A DNA stretch of 64,000 nt from JAWRCU01 sp033542235 (GTDB taxonomy: Bacteria; Pseudomonadota; Alphaproteobacteria; Rhizobiales; Rhizobiaceae): the NCBI RefSeq assembly GCF_033542235.1, contig NZ_JAWRCU010000021.1, positions 1 through 64,000 of the forward strand. Reading direction: 5' to 3'. Shown here one piece after another: positions 50,929-59,566 of the stretch (positions are counted from its first letter, which is position 1; each line of letters starts with the position of its first letter). Position numbers and translations under genes: made by a program. The notes under the pieces are model-generated. The model did no database searches and had not been told where the DNA came from. It saw nothing but the letters and a program-made list of their open reading frames with translations.

Positions 50929-51555
50929 ATGAAACTGCGCGAACCCGCCAGCTGCGCGGTCGAGCTCGCATCGGGGAGGATGACCGGGGGTACGGGACGC
51001 TATGTGAAACGAATGAGCGACCTGCACGGCCTCTATGAGGACGAGCGCGCGTTCCAGCTTGCTCTCGACAAGGCTGGGGATCCGATCGCCTACGAGGTGT
51101 CGGAATTTCGACCGTCGGCCGACGCGGGCGACATGATCTTCGGATTGACGCGAATGAGCCCCGGAAGGATCGGAGCCGAGTTCTTTATGACGCGTGGCCA
51201 TATCCATGCCCGCGCCGACCGGCCGGAGGTATATTACGGCCAGAAGGGCGTTGGCTTGATGCTCATGGAATCGCCGCAGGGCGAAACGCGGGTCGTCGAG
51301 ATCGGTCCTCAGGTCATCTGCTACGTTCCGCCGTATTGGATCCACCGGTCCGTCAACACCGGTGCGGAGGATTTCGTGATGATGTTCAGCTATCCAGCGG
51401 ATTCAGGCCAGGACTACGGCATCATCGAACGCTCCCGCGGGATGCGGCATCGGGTGGTCGCCGACGACAGCAAAGGCTGGGCTCTGATCGAGAACGAACA
51501 CTATGTTCCGCGCTCCGCCGAAGCTGTGGGGCAGCTGATGAGGCATCCGGCATGA
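50929..51555 (+). CDS. Cupin-type phosphoglucose isomerase family protein
   Basis: A 208-residue protein of the archaeal-type (cupin) glucose-6-phosphate isomerase family. The metal ligands are in FFMTRGHIHARADRPEVYYG (H91, H93, E100) and near H139 (YVPPYWIHRSVN), almost the same numbering as in the Pyrococcus enzyme (H88, H90, E97, H136). The start ATG 50929 is preceded by GGAGAG and by operator site B. In bacteria this type is often plasmid- or cluster-encoded and may act on other sugar phosphates. It probably interconverts aldose- and ketose-phosphate made by the FGGY kinase. Confidence 0.85.
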   Translation: MKLREPASCAVELASGRMTGGTGRYVKRMSDLHGLYEDERAFQLALDKAGDPIAYEVSEFRPSADAGDMIFGLTRMSPGRIGAEFFMTRGHIHARADRPEVYYGQKGVGLMLMESPQGETRVVEIGPQVICYVPPYWIHRSVNTGAEDFVMMFSYPADSGQDYGIIERSRGMRHRVVADDSKGWALIENEHYVPRSAEAVGQLMRHPA

Positions 51556-51667
51556 AAGGCGCCCGCAGGGCAATCGCATATGGCGACGCGGACCCCCGCT
51601 CCGCCTCGCTTCGCTCGGCACCAACCAGGGGCGCCGTCGCTGCGGCCGCAACACACGGTTTGCTCTC

Positions 51668-52672
51668 ATGAGATACACTTCCGCACGCCGCCCGACGATC
51701 TATTTCATCGGCGTCAGCACCGGCAAGAGCTCCATAATGAGGGTCTTTCCGGCCTGGGCAAAGCACCTCGGCCTCGAAGATGCCGCCATTGTCGGGATGG
51801 ACTTCCCGCTTCATGCCGATGCTGCGCTCTATCGCGAAGCGGCGGCTTTCATTCGGGACGATCCGCTCTCGCTCGGCGCGCTCGTGACGACCCACAAGAT
51901 CGATTTCTACCGGGCCTGCCGTGACATGTTCGACGAGATCGATCCGCATGCGCGACTCATGGGCGAGACCAGCTGCCTCTCGAAGCGCGACGGCCGGTTC
52001 ATCTGCAAGGCGAAGGACCCGATCTCCTCCGGGCTTACCCTCGATAGCTTCCTCGGCCAGGACTATTTCGCCCGCACCGGCGGCGCGCTCTTTTCGATGG
52101 GCGCTGGAGGTTCCACGATTGCCATCACCTGGCACCTCATGCGCCGGTCGCGCGGCAAGGATGTCCCCTCGCGGATCGTCGTCTCCGATCGCAGCCCCGA
52201 GCGGCTCGACGAGATAGCGGGCATCCACCGCCAGATCGAATGCGACGTGCCGGTCGAATATGTGCTCCCAGAACGTCCGGACGCCAATGACCATGTAATG
52301 TCCACGCTGCCTCCGGCTTCGCTGGTGATCAACGCGACAGGTTTGGGAAAGGACGCGCCTGGGTCCCCGCTGACGGACGCAGCGCGCTTTCCCGATCGAG
52401 CCATCGCGTGGGAACTCAATTATCGCGGCGACCTGCTTTTCCTCGACCAGGCGCGGCGCCAGCAGCAGGCAAAGGCGCTGCAGGTGGAAGACGGCTGGAC
52501 CTATTTCATTCACGGCTGGACACAGGTGATTGCCGAGGTGTTCGACATCGAAATCCCGACATCCGGCGCCGGGTTCGATCGCCTTTCTGAGATCGCAGCT
52601 GCCGCCGGAGCTACGGCCTCCTCCGCCGCTGCGGGTAACAAAGCGGGCGGCCGGCCGCCCGGCAGCGACTGA
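51668..52672 (+). CDS. Shikimate-dehydrogenase-like protein of the sugar locus
   Basis: A 334-residue protein with an N-terminal substrate-binding domain (TIYFIGVSTGKSSIMRVFPA), the catalytic Lys/Asp pair of AroE-type enzymes (K77 in LVTTHKIDFY; D117 in CKAKDP), and a Rossmann domain with GAGG (145-148). The AroE motif NTDG is replaced by AKDP, and the shikimate serines are shifted, so the substrate is probably not shikimate. Genes of this type recur with ABC sugar importers and FGGY kinases in rhizobia without assigned function. No strong ribosome site precedes ATG 51668. Confidence 0.7.
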   Translation: MRYTSARRPTIYFIGVSTGKSSIMRVFPAWAKHLGLEDAAIVGMDFPLHADAALYREAAAFIRDDPLSLGALVTTHKIDFYRACRDMFDEIDPHARLMGETSCLSKRDGRFICKAKDPISSGLTLDSFLGQDYFARTGGALFSMGAGGSTIAITWHLMRRSRGKDVPSRIVVSDRSPERLDEIAGIHRQIECDVPVEYVLPERPDANDHVMSTLPPASLVINATGLGKDAPGSPLTDAARFPDRAIAWELNYRGDLLFLDQARRQQQAKALQVEDGWTYFIHGWTQVIAEVFDIEIPTSGAGFDRLSEIAAAAGATASSAAAGNKAGGRPPGSD

Positions 52673-52742
52673 TCGCACACGGCCACGCTCCAGCGTCACG
52701 TGCTACCAGTGCGGGAATGGAAGCCGCGAGGGCAAAGCGAGC

Positions 52743-53633
52743 ATGGCCCTGGATGAGCGACTTGAAGAGCGGCGGATCGCGAACATGAACATCATCGAGA
52801 TCGTTCGCACGAAACGGGATCAGCTGCGCAAATCCGATCGCAAGGTCGCTGATGTCGTCCTCGCCGATCCGCGCCGCATCCTGAATGCGACGGTGGCTGA
52901 AACGGCTGCGCTCGCAGCTGTCAGCCAGCCGACGGTTATCCGCTTCGCGACCTCGATCGGCTGCACCGGCTTCCAGGACTTCAAATTGCGTCTTGCGCAA
53001 AGCCTCGCGCTCGGAACGCCGGCGACGCATTCGGTGCTGCTCGACACAGACAGCATCGAGGCCGTTGCCGGGAAAATCTTCGACTACACGATGACGAGCC
53101 TCGATTGGGCCCGTAAGCATCTGGACAAGACCCAGCTCGAGAAAGCGATCGACATTCTTGCGCAAGCTCGTGCGATCGAGTTCTTCGGCTTCGGCGCGTC
53201 GGGCATTGTTGCCCAGGATGCGCAGCAGAAGTTCCCGCTTTTCGGCGTGCCGTGCGGCGCCGAGCAGGATTCCCACCAGCAACTCATGTCGGCCGCCATG
53301 ATGAAGCCCGGCGACGTCGCGGTGGTCATTTCCAACACGGGAACGACCCGGTCGATCATCGAAGTGGCCCGGATCGCGCGGGAGAACGGTGCCAAGGTGG
53401 TCGGTCTCATCGGGGCGCCCTCGCCGCTGGTGGAGCATTGCGACGTGCCTGTTCTGATCGAGACGCTCGACAATACCAACATCTACACGCCGACCATTTC
53501 GCGGATCGCAGCTTTGACCGTCGTCGATATTCTCTCGACGGCCGTAGCCATGCGCCGCGATCCGAACCACCGGGAGCGGATAACGGCAATGAAGAAGCTC
53601 CTGCGGGAGACCCGCTCAGTACGCATCGTCTGA
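52743..53633 (+). CDS. RpiR/MurR-family transcriptional regulator
   Basis: A 296-residue regulator. The N-terminal HTH (IVRTKRDQLRKSDRKVADVV then AVSQPTVIRFATSIGCTGFQ) matches the HexR/RpiR pattern; the C-terminal SIS domain (FFGFGASGIVAQDAQQKF, ISNTGTTRSIIEVARIAREN) binds sugar phosphates. It starts at ATG 52743; ATG 52788 (MNIIEIV) is the alternative and looks like the family start, so the first 15 residues are uncertain. It should bind the four TGTAR-N5-YTACM sites and respond to a pathway phosphate ester. Confidence 0.9.
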   Translation: MALDERLEERRIANMNIIEIVRTKRDQLRKSDRKVADVVLADPRRILNATVAETAALAAVSQPTVIRFATSIGCTGFQDFKLRLAQSLALGTPATHSVLLDTDSIEAVAGKIFDYTMTSLDWARKHLDKTQLEKAIDILAQARAIEFFGFGASGIVAQDAQQKFPLFGVPCGAEQDSHQQLMSAAMMKPGDVAVVISNTGTTRSIIEVARIARENGAKVVGLIGAPSPLVEHCDVPVLIETLDNTNIYTPTISRIAALTVVDILSTAVAMRRDPNHRERITAMKKLLRETRSVRIV

Positions 53634-53669
53634 AGGGGATCCCTCGAAGGAAATCGGGCGTCTGCCCTA

Positions 53670-53684
53670 GGTAGTAAAATTACA
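53670..53684. promoter_or_regulatory. RpiR-type operator, site C
   Basis: GGTAGTAAAATTACA (complement TGTAATTTTACTACC) lies 36 bp after the rpiR-type gene and 312 bp before the transporter operon start. It resembles the published HexR-like TGTAAT-type core. Confidence 0.7.
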
Positions 53685-53762
53685 TGATTGCGACCGCCGC
53701 CCAAAGCTGAAATCGAAAAGGTGGAAAATTCTGGCCAGCCGCGGCGTTGACGTTGAAGTTCC

Positions 53763-53777
53763 TGTAACTATGCTACA
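53763..53777. promoter_or_regulatory. RpiR-type operator, site D
   Basis: TGTAA-CTATG-CTACA, the closest match to site A (14 of 15). It lies 33 bp upstream of the leader frame at 53811 and probably covers the promoter of the ABC operon. Confidence 0.75.
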
Positions 53778-53810
53778 GTTGTGCTCGGACAGGGGAGGTC
53801 CGGAGCTCAT

Positions 53811-53930
53811 ATGTCGGGACAAGCCGACTGGCCGAAGCGGTATCAATGGGAGGAATGGATTCCAGCGAAGCCACGACCTAAGATCGCCCTTCTGCCGCCA
53901 TGTCGATGGCGGCGAAGACGCTTCAGCTGA
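53811..53930 (+). CDS. Possible 39-aa leader peptide of the ABC operon
   Basis: ATG 53811 has a ribosome site (GGAG) 5 bp upstream and encodes MSGQADWPKRYQWEEWIPAK then PRPKIALLPPCRWRRRRFS. It is rich in Trp, Pro and Arg. It sits in the 219-bp leader between operator D and the binding-protein gene. It could be a genuine small protein or a translation-attenuation leader; chance is also possible. Confidence 0.35.
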   Translation: MSGQADWPKRYQWEEWIPAKPRPKIALLPPCRWRRRRFS

Positions 53931-53996
53931 CGGGAGGATCAGATTCTAACCGCAATTCGATGAGGTCGGATTGCATCAACAGGGAGGAGGAACTCG

Positions 53997-55472
53997 ATGA
54001 GAATTGCAGCCTTGTTGGCCGGCGCTTCGGCCGCCTGTGCGGCGGCATGCATGCCTGCGCTCGCACAGGACAAGCCGTTTGCCGGCGTGACTGTGAACGT
54101 CATAACCCAGACCGGGGCGATCCAAGAGCCGCTGCAGCGGCGCGCCCCCGAGTTCGAAAAGCTCACCGGCGCGAAGATCAACGTGATCGCGGTGCCGTTT
54201 TCCGATCTCTATCAGAAGATCCTGACCGACTGGGCGAGCGGCACCAATTCCGTCGACGCCGCGGTCTTCGCTCCGCAATGGATGGTCGACTACATCGCCG
54301 GCGGTTATCTCGATGACCTGACCACGCGCATCGAAGGCGACAAGGACATCAAGCAGGACGACGTCGGCGCTTTCTTCCGCGACTTCTCGGAGAAGTATAG
54401 CGGCAAGGCCTACATGGTCACGCTCGATGGTGACTTCCACATGATGTACTACCGCAAGGACGTCCTCGACGCCGCCGGGCAGAAGGTGCCCACGACGTGG
54501 GACGAATATCTCGCCGTGGCCAAGGCGGTGCACGGCAAGGACATGAATGGCGACGGCACGCCGGATTTCGGCTCCTGCATCGCCAAGAAGCGCAATGCGC
54601 AGAGCTACTGGTTCGTCACCGACGTGGTCGGCTCGATGACCCAGTCGCGGGGCACCAGCCAGGGCACGTTCTTCAACACGAAAGACATGACGCCGCTGGT
54701 CAACAATGAAGCCTTTCGCAAGGCGCTCGATTTCCTGCAGGAATCGACGAAATACGGTCCGCCGGACGAGCTCAATCTCGACGTCGCCGACACGCGCCCG
54801 CTTTTTGCGTCGGGCCGCTGCGCGTTGAACCTCGACTGGGGCGACGTCGGCACGATCTCGATTGATCCCAAGCAGTCCAAGGTGATGGGCAAGTGGGGCG
54901 CCGCGATCATGCCCGGCTCGAAGGAGGTCCTCAATTGGGAAACCGGAAAGCTGGAGGCTTGCACGGCTGAAAGCTGCCCGCATGCGATCGATGGGGTCAA
55001 TCATGCTCCCTTCGCGGCCTTTGGTGGCTGGGGCGGCGGCATCAACGCGGCTGCCGATCCTAAGGTGAAGGACGCCGCCTTTGCCTATTTCTCCTACATG
55101 ACGCAACCGGAGCAGTCGAATTCCGACGTGACGATCGGTGGGACTGGTTTCAACCCCTACCGGACGTCGCAGCTCTCTTATAGCGATCTCTGGAAGAATG
55201 CCGGCATGAGCGAAGAAGAGGCCAAGGTCTATCTGGGCGCAATCAACCAGAGCATGAACAGCCCCAACATGATCCTCGACCTACGTATTCCGCAAAACCA
55301 GAAATACCAGCAGGTCGTGCTCGACGAGGCGATTTCTCGCTTCCTCGCCGGCGAAATCGACAAGGAAGCCACGGTCAAAGCCGTCGAGGACGGCTGGAAC
55401 GAGCTGAACGACGAGATCGGCAAGGACGAGCAGCTCAAGTTCTACAAGGCGACCATCGGCGCCAAGGATTAG
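53997..55472 (+). CDS. ABC sugar transporter, extracellular solute-binding protein
   Basis: A 491-residue family-1 binding protein with signal peptide MRIAALLAGASAACAAACMP-ALA before QDKPF. The mature part begins VTVNVITQTGAIQEPLQRRA and shows FGSCIAKKRNAQSYWFVTDV, DVADTRPLFASGRCALNLDW and AAFGGWGGGINAAADPKVKD, typical of carbohydrate-binding lobes. It is larger than most (~420) and has several Cys pairs. It heads the importer operon and lies behind operators C/D. Substrate unknown, but regulatory ties suggest the sugar metabolised by the upstream genes. Confidence 0.87.
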   Translation: MRIAALLAGASAACAAACMPALAQDKPFAGVTVNVITQTGAIQEPLQRRAPEFEKLTGAKINVIAVPFSDLYQKILTDWASGTNSVDAAVFAPQWMVDYIAGGYLDDLTTRIEGDKDIKQDDVGAFFRDFSEKYSGKAYMVTLDGDFHMMYYRKDVLDAAGQKVPTTWDEYLAVAKAVHGKDMNGDGTPDFGSCIAKKRNAQSYWFVTDVVGSMTQSRGTSQGTFFNTKDMTPLVNNEAFRKALDFLQESTKYGPPDELNLDVADTRPLFASGRCALNLDWGDVGTISIDPKQSKVMGKWGAAIMPGSKEVLNWETGKLEACTAESCPHAIDGVNHAPFAAFGGWGGGINAAADPKVKDAAFAYFSYMTQPEQSNSDVTIGGTGFNPYRTSQLSYSDLWKNAGMSEEEAKVYLGAINQSMNSPNMILDLRIPQNQKYQQVVLDEAISRFLAGEIDKEATVKAVEDGWNELNDEIGKDEQLKFYKATIGAKD

Positions 55473-55543
55473 GATCTGAACATCGAGCCGGCGCGGGTCA
55501 CTACCCGTGCCGGTCTCGACCGTTTCGGCACATCCGGTACCGA

Positions 55544-56683
55544 ATGACCGCAACCACCGACACGCTTCCCGCAACAGCCAAACATCGCGGCTGGGCCGAA
55601 TGGCTGGACCGCCAGTCCGGGCCCGTCATGGTGATGCCGGCCGTCATCGTGCTGCTCTGTTTCGCGATTTTCCCGCTGCTGATCTCTGCCTATCTGTCGC
55701 TGTCGCGCTTCGCGCTCGCGCCGGGCGGCTTCACGCTGAAATTCATAGGGCTGGTCAACTACCGCAAGCTGTTGACGGGGTCGCAACAGTATCACCTCCT
55801 CGGCAAGTTCGGCGATATGGGCGTCCTGCAGTGGGGCCTGCTGGCGTTGATTGCGGCAGGGCTGCTTCTCATCCTTGCCCGGTATTTGCTGCGGGGCCGA
55901 GCGACCGTCCTCGGCACGCTCGGCCGGATCATCTCGATTGCCCTCGCCTTCGGCCTCGCAACCGTCGCGGTGGCGACGTTCGCCCCTGGCGGGGTGCCTG
56001 GCACGGCGATCAACACGCTGCTTTATGTGATCATCGGCGTTGCAGTGCAATTCGGACTCGGCCTCGGGCTGGCGCTTCTCTGCGGCCAGCCGATCCGGGC
56101 ACGCAACTTTTTTCGCGTCCTGTTCTTCATTCCTCTGATGGTCACGCCTGTCGGGATCGCCTACACCTTCCGCATGCTGGCCGACATGCAGAAGGGCCCT
56201 TTCGCGCCCCTGCTGCGCACCTTCGGGGTCACCGAATGGTCGTGGGCGAACGAGGCATGGTCGGCCCGTCTGATGGTCTTGATCGGCGACACCTGGCAGT
56301 GGACGCCGTTCATGTTCATCGTGCTGCTGGCGGCCATCGAAAACCAGTCGCGCGACCAGATCGAGGCCGCCCGCCTCGACGGCGCCAGCGGCTTCCAGAT
56401 CTTCCGCGACATCACCTGGCCGGCCATCGCGCCGGTCGCCGCCACAATCGTCCTGATCCGGCTGATCGAGGCCTTCAAGATCATCGACCTCCCCAACGTG
56501 CTCACCGGCGGCGGCCCGGGGCTCGCGACGGAATCCATGACACTGCACTCCTTTATCGCCTGGCGTACGCAAGATCTCGGCGGCTCCGCCGCCGTCGGGT
56601 ACATGCTGCTCTTTATCTCGACGATCGCCTGCGTGTCGTTCTTCAATTTCGTGGTCCGGCCGGCGCGCCGGTTCGAGCAATGA
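55544..56683 (+). CDS. ABC sugar permease 1 (MalF/UgpA type) with extra membrane pair
   Basis: A 379-residue permease. The usual six-segment plan includes MPAVIVLLCFAIFPLLISAY and the EAA loop QIEAARLDGASGFQIFRDIT. Relative to ordinary ~300-residue members it has an inserted region of about 55 residues (95-147) with two extra hydrophobic segments, WGLLALIAAGLLLILARYLL and ISIALAFGLATVAVATF. The stop overlaps the next start as ATGA. The insertion may contact the large binding protein or an extra subunit. Confidence 0.85.
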   Translation: MTATTDTLPATAKHRGWAEWLDRQSGPVMVMPAVIVLLCFAIFPLLISAYLSLSRFALAPGGFTLKFIGLVNYRKLLTGSQQYHLLGKFGDMGVLQWGLLALIAAGLLLILARYLLRGRATVLGTLGRIISIALAFGLATVAVATFAPGGVPGTAINTLLYVIIGVAVQFGLGLGLALLCGQPIRARNFFRVLFFIPLMVTPVGIAYTFRMLADMQKGPFAPLLRTFGVTEWSWANEAWSARLMVLIGDTWQWTPFMFIVLLAAIENQSRDQIEAARLDGASGFQIFRDITWPAIAPVAATIVLIRLIEAFKIIDLPNVLTGGGPGLATESMTLHSFIAWRTQDLGGSAAVGYMLLFISTIACVSFFNFVVRPARRFEQ

Positions 56684-57726
56684 CGGCCGAGAATCGCACC
56701 CTTTTCCGCCGGCTGTTCGAACCGGCCTCCGTCGACAGCCAGGCACCCGCGGCGCAGGTCATCACCTATGCGCTGCTCATCTTATGGTCGCTGGTGGTGC
56801 TGGTTCCGCTTTACTGGGTGCTGATCACCTCGTTCAAGGGTGCGGGCGAGGTCGACAACGGTCCCTTCTACATACCCTTCGTCGACTTCACCCCCTCGCT
56901 CGATGCCTGGAATTTCATGCTCCTGGAGAACAACACGCTCGGGCCCTACCTCAACTCCGTCGTCGTCGCGCTGGTTAGCACCGTGCTCGCAGTGCTGATC
57001 GGCTCGCTCGCTGCCTATGCCTTGGTGCGCATCCGATTCCAGGTGAAGCTGGCCGGCGTAGCTATCTTCCTCGTGCTGCTTGCTGCCGTCATCGGGGCGG
57101 TTGCCAGTTTCGGTATCGCCTGGGAGCTCGCAGTGGGCGTGGCGCTGGCGCTGTTCGTGATCGCGCTGCTCACGCTGGTGCGTCGAACACGGCTCGCGGT
57201 CGGCAACAACGACGTCGAATTCTGGATCATCTCCAACCGCATCATGCCGCCGATCGTCGCGGTCCTGCCGATCTACGTGATGTTCCAGCAGCTCAGGCTA
57301 CTTGACACGCAGGTTGCGCTGATTGCCACCTACACCGCCGTCAACCTGCCGATCGTGGTCTGGCTGACGCGCGACTTCTTCGCCGCCATTCCGCTCGACC
57401 TCGAGGAGAGCGCCGAGATCGACGGCGCCTCGAAGTTCCGCGTGTTCTTCACCATCGCGCTGCCGCTGGTTCGATCAGGGCTCGTCGCTACCTTCCTCCT
57501 GGTGCTGATCCTTGCCTGGAACGAGTATCTGCTCGCCCTCTTTCTTTCCAACGCGAAGGCACAGACCATGCCCGTGCTGGTCTCGGCCCAGAACACCACG
57601 CGCGGACCACAATGGTGGAACATGTCGGTGCTGATCGTCGTGATGATCGCGCCGGTGGTGCTGATCTCGACCATTCTGCAAAGACACATTGCGCGCGGCC
57701 TGCTGGTCGGCGCCGTGAAGGGTTGA
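56680..57726 (+). CDS. ABC sugar permease 2 (MalG type) with extra membrane pair
   Basis: A 348-residue permease starting at ATG 56680. Segments include YALLILWSLVVLVPLYWVLI and the EAA loop EESAEIDGASKFRVFFTIAL. Between the standard third and fourth membrane parts an insertion (about 124-167) carries two further hydrophobic stretches, GVAIFLVLLAAVIGAVASFG and AVGVALALFVIALLTL. Together with permease 1 this makes an importer of unusual membrane size. Coupled to permease 1 by a 4-bp overlap and to the ATPase by 3 bp. Confidence 0.85.
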   Translation: MTAENRTLFRRLFEPASVDSQAPAAQVITYALLILWSLVVLVPLYWVLITSFKGAGEVDNGPFYIPFVDFTPSLDAWNFMLLENNTLGPYLNSVVVALVSTVLAVLIGSLAAYALVRIRFQVKLAGVAIFLVLLAAVIGAVASFGIAWELAVGVALALFVIALLTLVRRTRLAVGNNDVEFWIISNRIMPPIVAVLPIYVMFQQLRLLDTQVALIATYTAVNLPIVVWLTRDFFAAIPLDLEESAEIDGASKFRVFFTIALPLVRSGLVATFLLVLILAWNEYLLALFLSNAKAQTMPVLVSAQNTTRGPQWWNMSVLIVVMIAPVVLISTILQRHIARGLLVGAVKG

Positions 57727-57729
57727 TTG

Positions 57730-58857
57730 ATGCGGGTCACGCTTGCCGATATCCACAAATCCTTCGGTACGGTTAAAGTCGTCAAAGGTCTCGACCTGAC
57801 GATCGAAGACGGCGAATTCCTGGTCCTGCTCGGACCTTCCGGCTGCGGCAAGACGACAGCTTTGCGCATGGTAGCCGGGCTGGAATCCGTCACCTCCGGC
57901 CGGATCCTCATCGGCGAGCGGGACATCACGAACGTGCTGCCCAAATATCGCGACATCGCGATGGTGTTTCAGTCCTACGCGCTCTATCCGCACATGACGG
58001 TCGCCGAGAACATCGCCTATCCACTGAAGCTCAGGAAAGTTCCGCCCGCCGAGCGTGACAGGTCGGTGCGCAGCGCCGCAGGCAAGGTGCATCTGGAGGA
58101 GTTCCTCGACCGCTATCCCCGCCAGCTTTCCGGTGGGCAGAGGCAGCGCATTGCGCTGGCGCGCGCCATCGTGCGGCGACCGAGCGTGTTCCTGATGGAC
58201 GAGCCGCTCTCCAACCTCGACGCCAAGTTGCGCGGCCACATGCGCTCCGAGCTGAAGCGCCTGCAGGCCGATCTCGGTGTGACCACAATCTACGTCACGC
58301 ACGACCAGATCGAGGCGATGACGCTCGCCAATCGCGTGGCGATCATGAACCGTGGCGTCGTGCAGCAGATCGCCACGCCGCGGCAGATCTATGACGACCC
58401 CGCCAATCTGTTCGTCGCGGGCTTCATCGGCTCGCCGCCCATGAACTTCCTGGAGGGCGAGCTTTCCCAGGGCACTTTCATCCACCCGGACGCGCGGTTC
58501 GAGACCGGGCTCGCAGAAAGCCGCAAGAAGATCACTGCCGGGCTGCGCCCCGAGGACTGCCGGGTGACGGCGCCGTCGCAAGGCAGGATAAGGGCGCGCG
58601 TTTACGCGCTCGAGCTCATCGGCGACCACACGCTGATCACATGCCGGCTCGGCGAGGCTGCGCTCACCGTCAAGGCCGACAAGTCGGCACACTATGACAT
58701 GGACGAGACGATAGGCGTCACTTTTGCCGACCAGGCCGTATTCCTGTTTGACACGGAGACCGGCGCGAGGATCCGCGACCCCCGCGCTGAGAAGAGCGAA
58801 AGATCAGCAGCGCTCCCGAGAACGAGGGTTGCAGAGCCTGGCGTCGGAGGGGCGTGA
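57730..58857 (+). CDS. ABC sugar transporter ATPase (UgpC/MalK type)
   Basis: A 375-residue ATPase starting at ATG 57730 (TTG 57727 possible). Walker A is LLGPSGCGKTTALRM (G35-T42), the signature RQLSGGQRQRIALARAIVRR, and Walker B VFLMDEPLSNLDAKLRGHMR. A C-terminal OB-fold domain follows (MNFLEGELSQGTFIHPDARF), as in MalK-like proteins that sense sugar transport state. It ends in a basic/low-complexity tail. It completes the four-gene importer. Confidence 0.93.
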   Translation: MRVTLADIHKSFGTVKVVKGLDLTIEDGEFLVLLGPSGCGKTTALRMVAGLESVTSGRILIGERDITNVLPKYRDIAMVFQSYALYPHMTVAENIAYPLKLRKVPPAERDRSVRSAAGKVHLEEFLDRYPRQLSGGQRQRIALARAIVRRPSVFLMDEPLSNLDAKLRGHMRSELKRLQADLGVTTIYVTHDQIEAMTLANRVAIMNRGVVQQIATPRQIYDDPANLFVAGFIGSPPMNFLEGELSQGTFIHPDARFETGLAESRKKITAGLRPEDCRVTAPSQGRIRARVYALELIGDHTLITCRLGEAALTVKADKSAHYDMDETIGVTFADQAVFLFDTETGARIRDPRAEKSERSAALPRTRVAEPGVGGA

Positions 58858-59099
58858 GATCCTGGCGCCCTAAAGCAGAGGCTGCGGTAGCTGAAGCTTT
58901 TGGTCCCATTTCAGGCCGATGGCACCCCGAATATTTGCGCTACGTTGACGCGGGCATCCGCGATCTCGCCCACTATCGACAACGGCGTAACGCAACTGGT
59001 TGCGCTTCGATGCCGGCCCCGAGCCACAAGCAGAGATCCGGAACTCTAGCACTCGAAACGAGTTTTAAGCTGCACTGTTGGCGAGAGGAGGATTGAGCC

Positions 59100-59366
59100 A
59101 TGGGCGCCGAGCAAAAAACTCAACCTTCCCTAGAGACATCGACCGAAACAGCTCGCGACCTTGACGGGCGGCCGCCGATTAATGAAGCATCCTACCGTGG
59201 CTGGCTCATTCGTTATTGGAATAGCGGAGAGTGGATTGCCCAGCTATTCGAGCCCGGCTCCATCGCCCCCCTCCCCGACCAGGTGGTTGCCTCACTTGAT
59301 GAGGGGGAAGTAGTTCTTGTGCAGCGCGCACAGCGAAAAATAGATGGGATAACGCCTTCGGAGTAG
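59100..59366 (+). CDS. Hypothetical protein, 88 aa
   Basis: ATG 59100 follows GAGAGGAGG. The protein is acidic at the N-terminus and then reads NEASYRGWLIRYWNSGEWIA, followed by QLFEPGSIAPLPDQVVASLD and a basic-hydrophobic end. The aromatic cluster WLIRYWNSGEWIA suggests a small beta-rich fold. No signal peptide or known domain. It lies in the same orientation as the CsbD gene but about 200 bp upstream, with a separate promoter for csbD. Confidence 0.55.
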   Translation: MGAEQKTQPSLETSTETARDLDGRPPINEASYRGWLIRYWNSGEWIAQLFEPGSIAPLPDQVVASLDEGEVVLVQRAQRKIDGITPSE

Positions 59367-59499
59367 GGCTCGGGTGGCGGGCAACAAACCAAGCCAAGCC
59401 GGTCGAGCTGTGCAATAACGGCCCGCTTATGTTACCTGCCCAGCACTTGTGAACGCTACCGCTGCGCGGGACATACGTCGTTTTCGCCTCACTTACGGT

Positions 59500-59524
59500 C
59501 GAACTTATTTGCCACAGCAGCGTT
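59500..59524 (+). promoter_or_regulatory. Possible EcfG-type promoter of the CsbD gene
   Basis: CGAAC (59500-59504) and CGTT (59521-59524) are 16 bp apart, matching the general-stress pattern GGAAC-N16/17-CGTT with one -35 mismatch. The start codon is 43 bp downstream. Confidence 0.55.
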
Positions 59525-59566
59525 AACTGCAGGCGAAACCATCCCAGTAGCAACGGAGAAAACACC

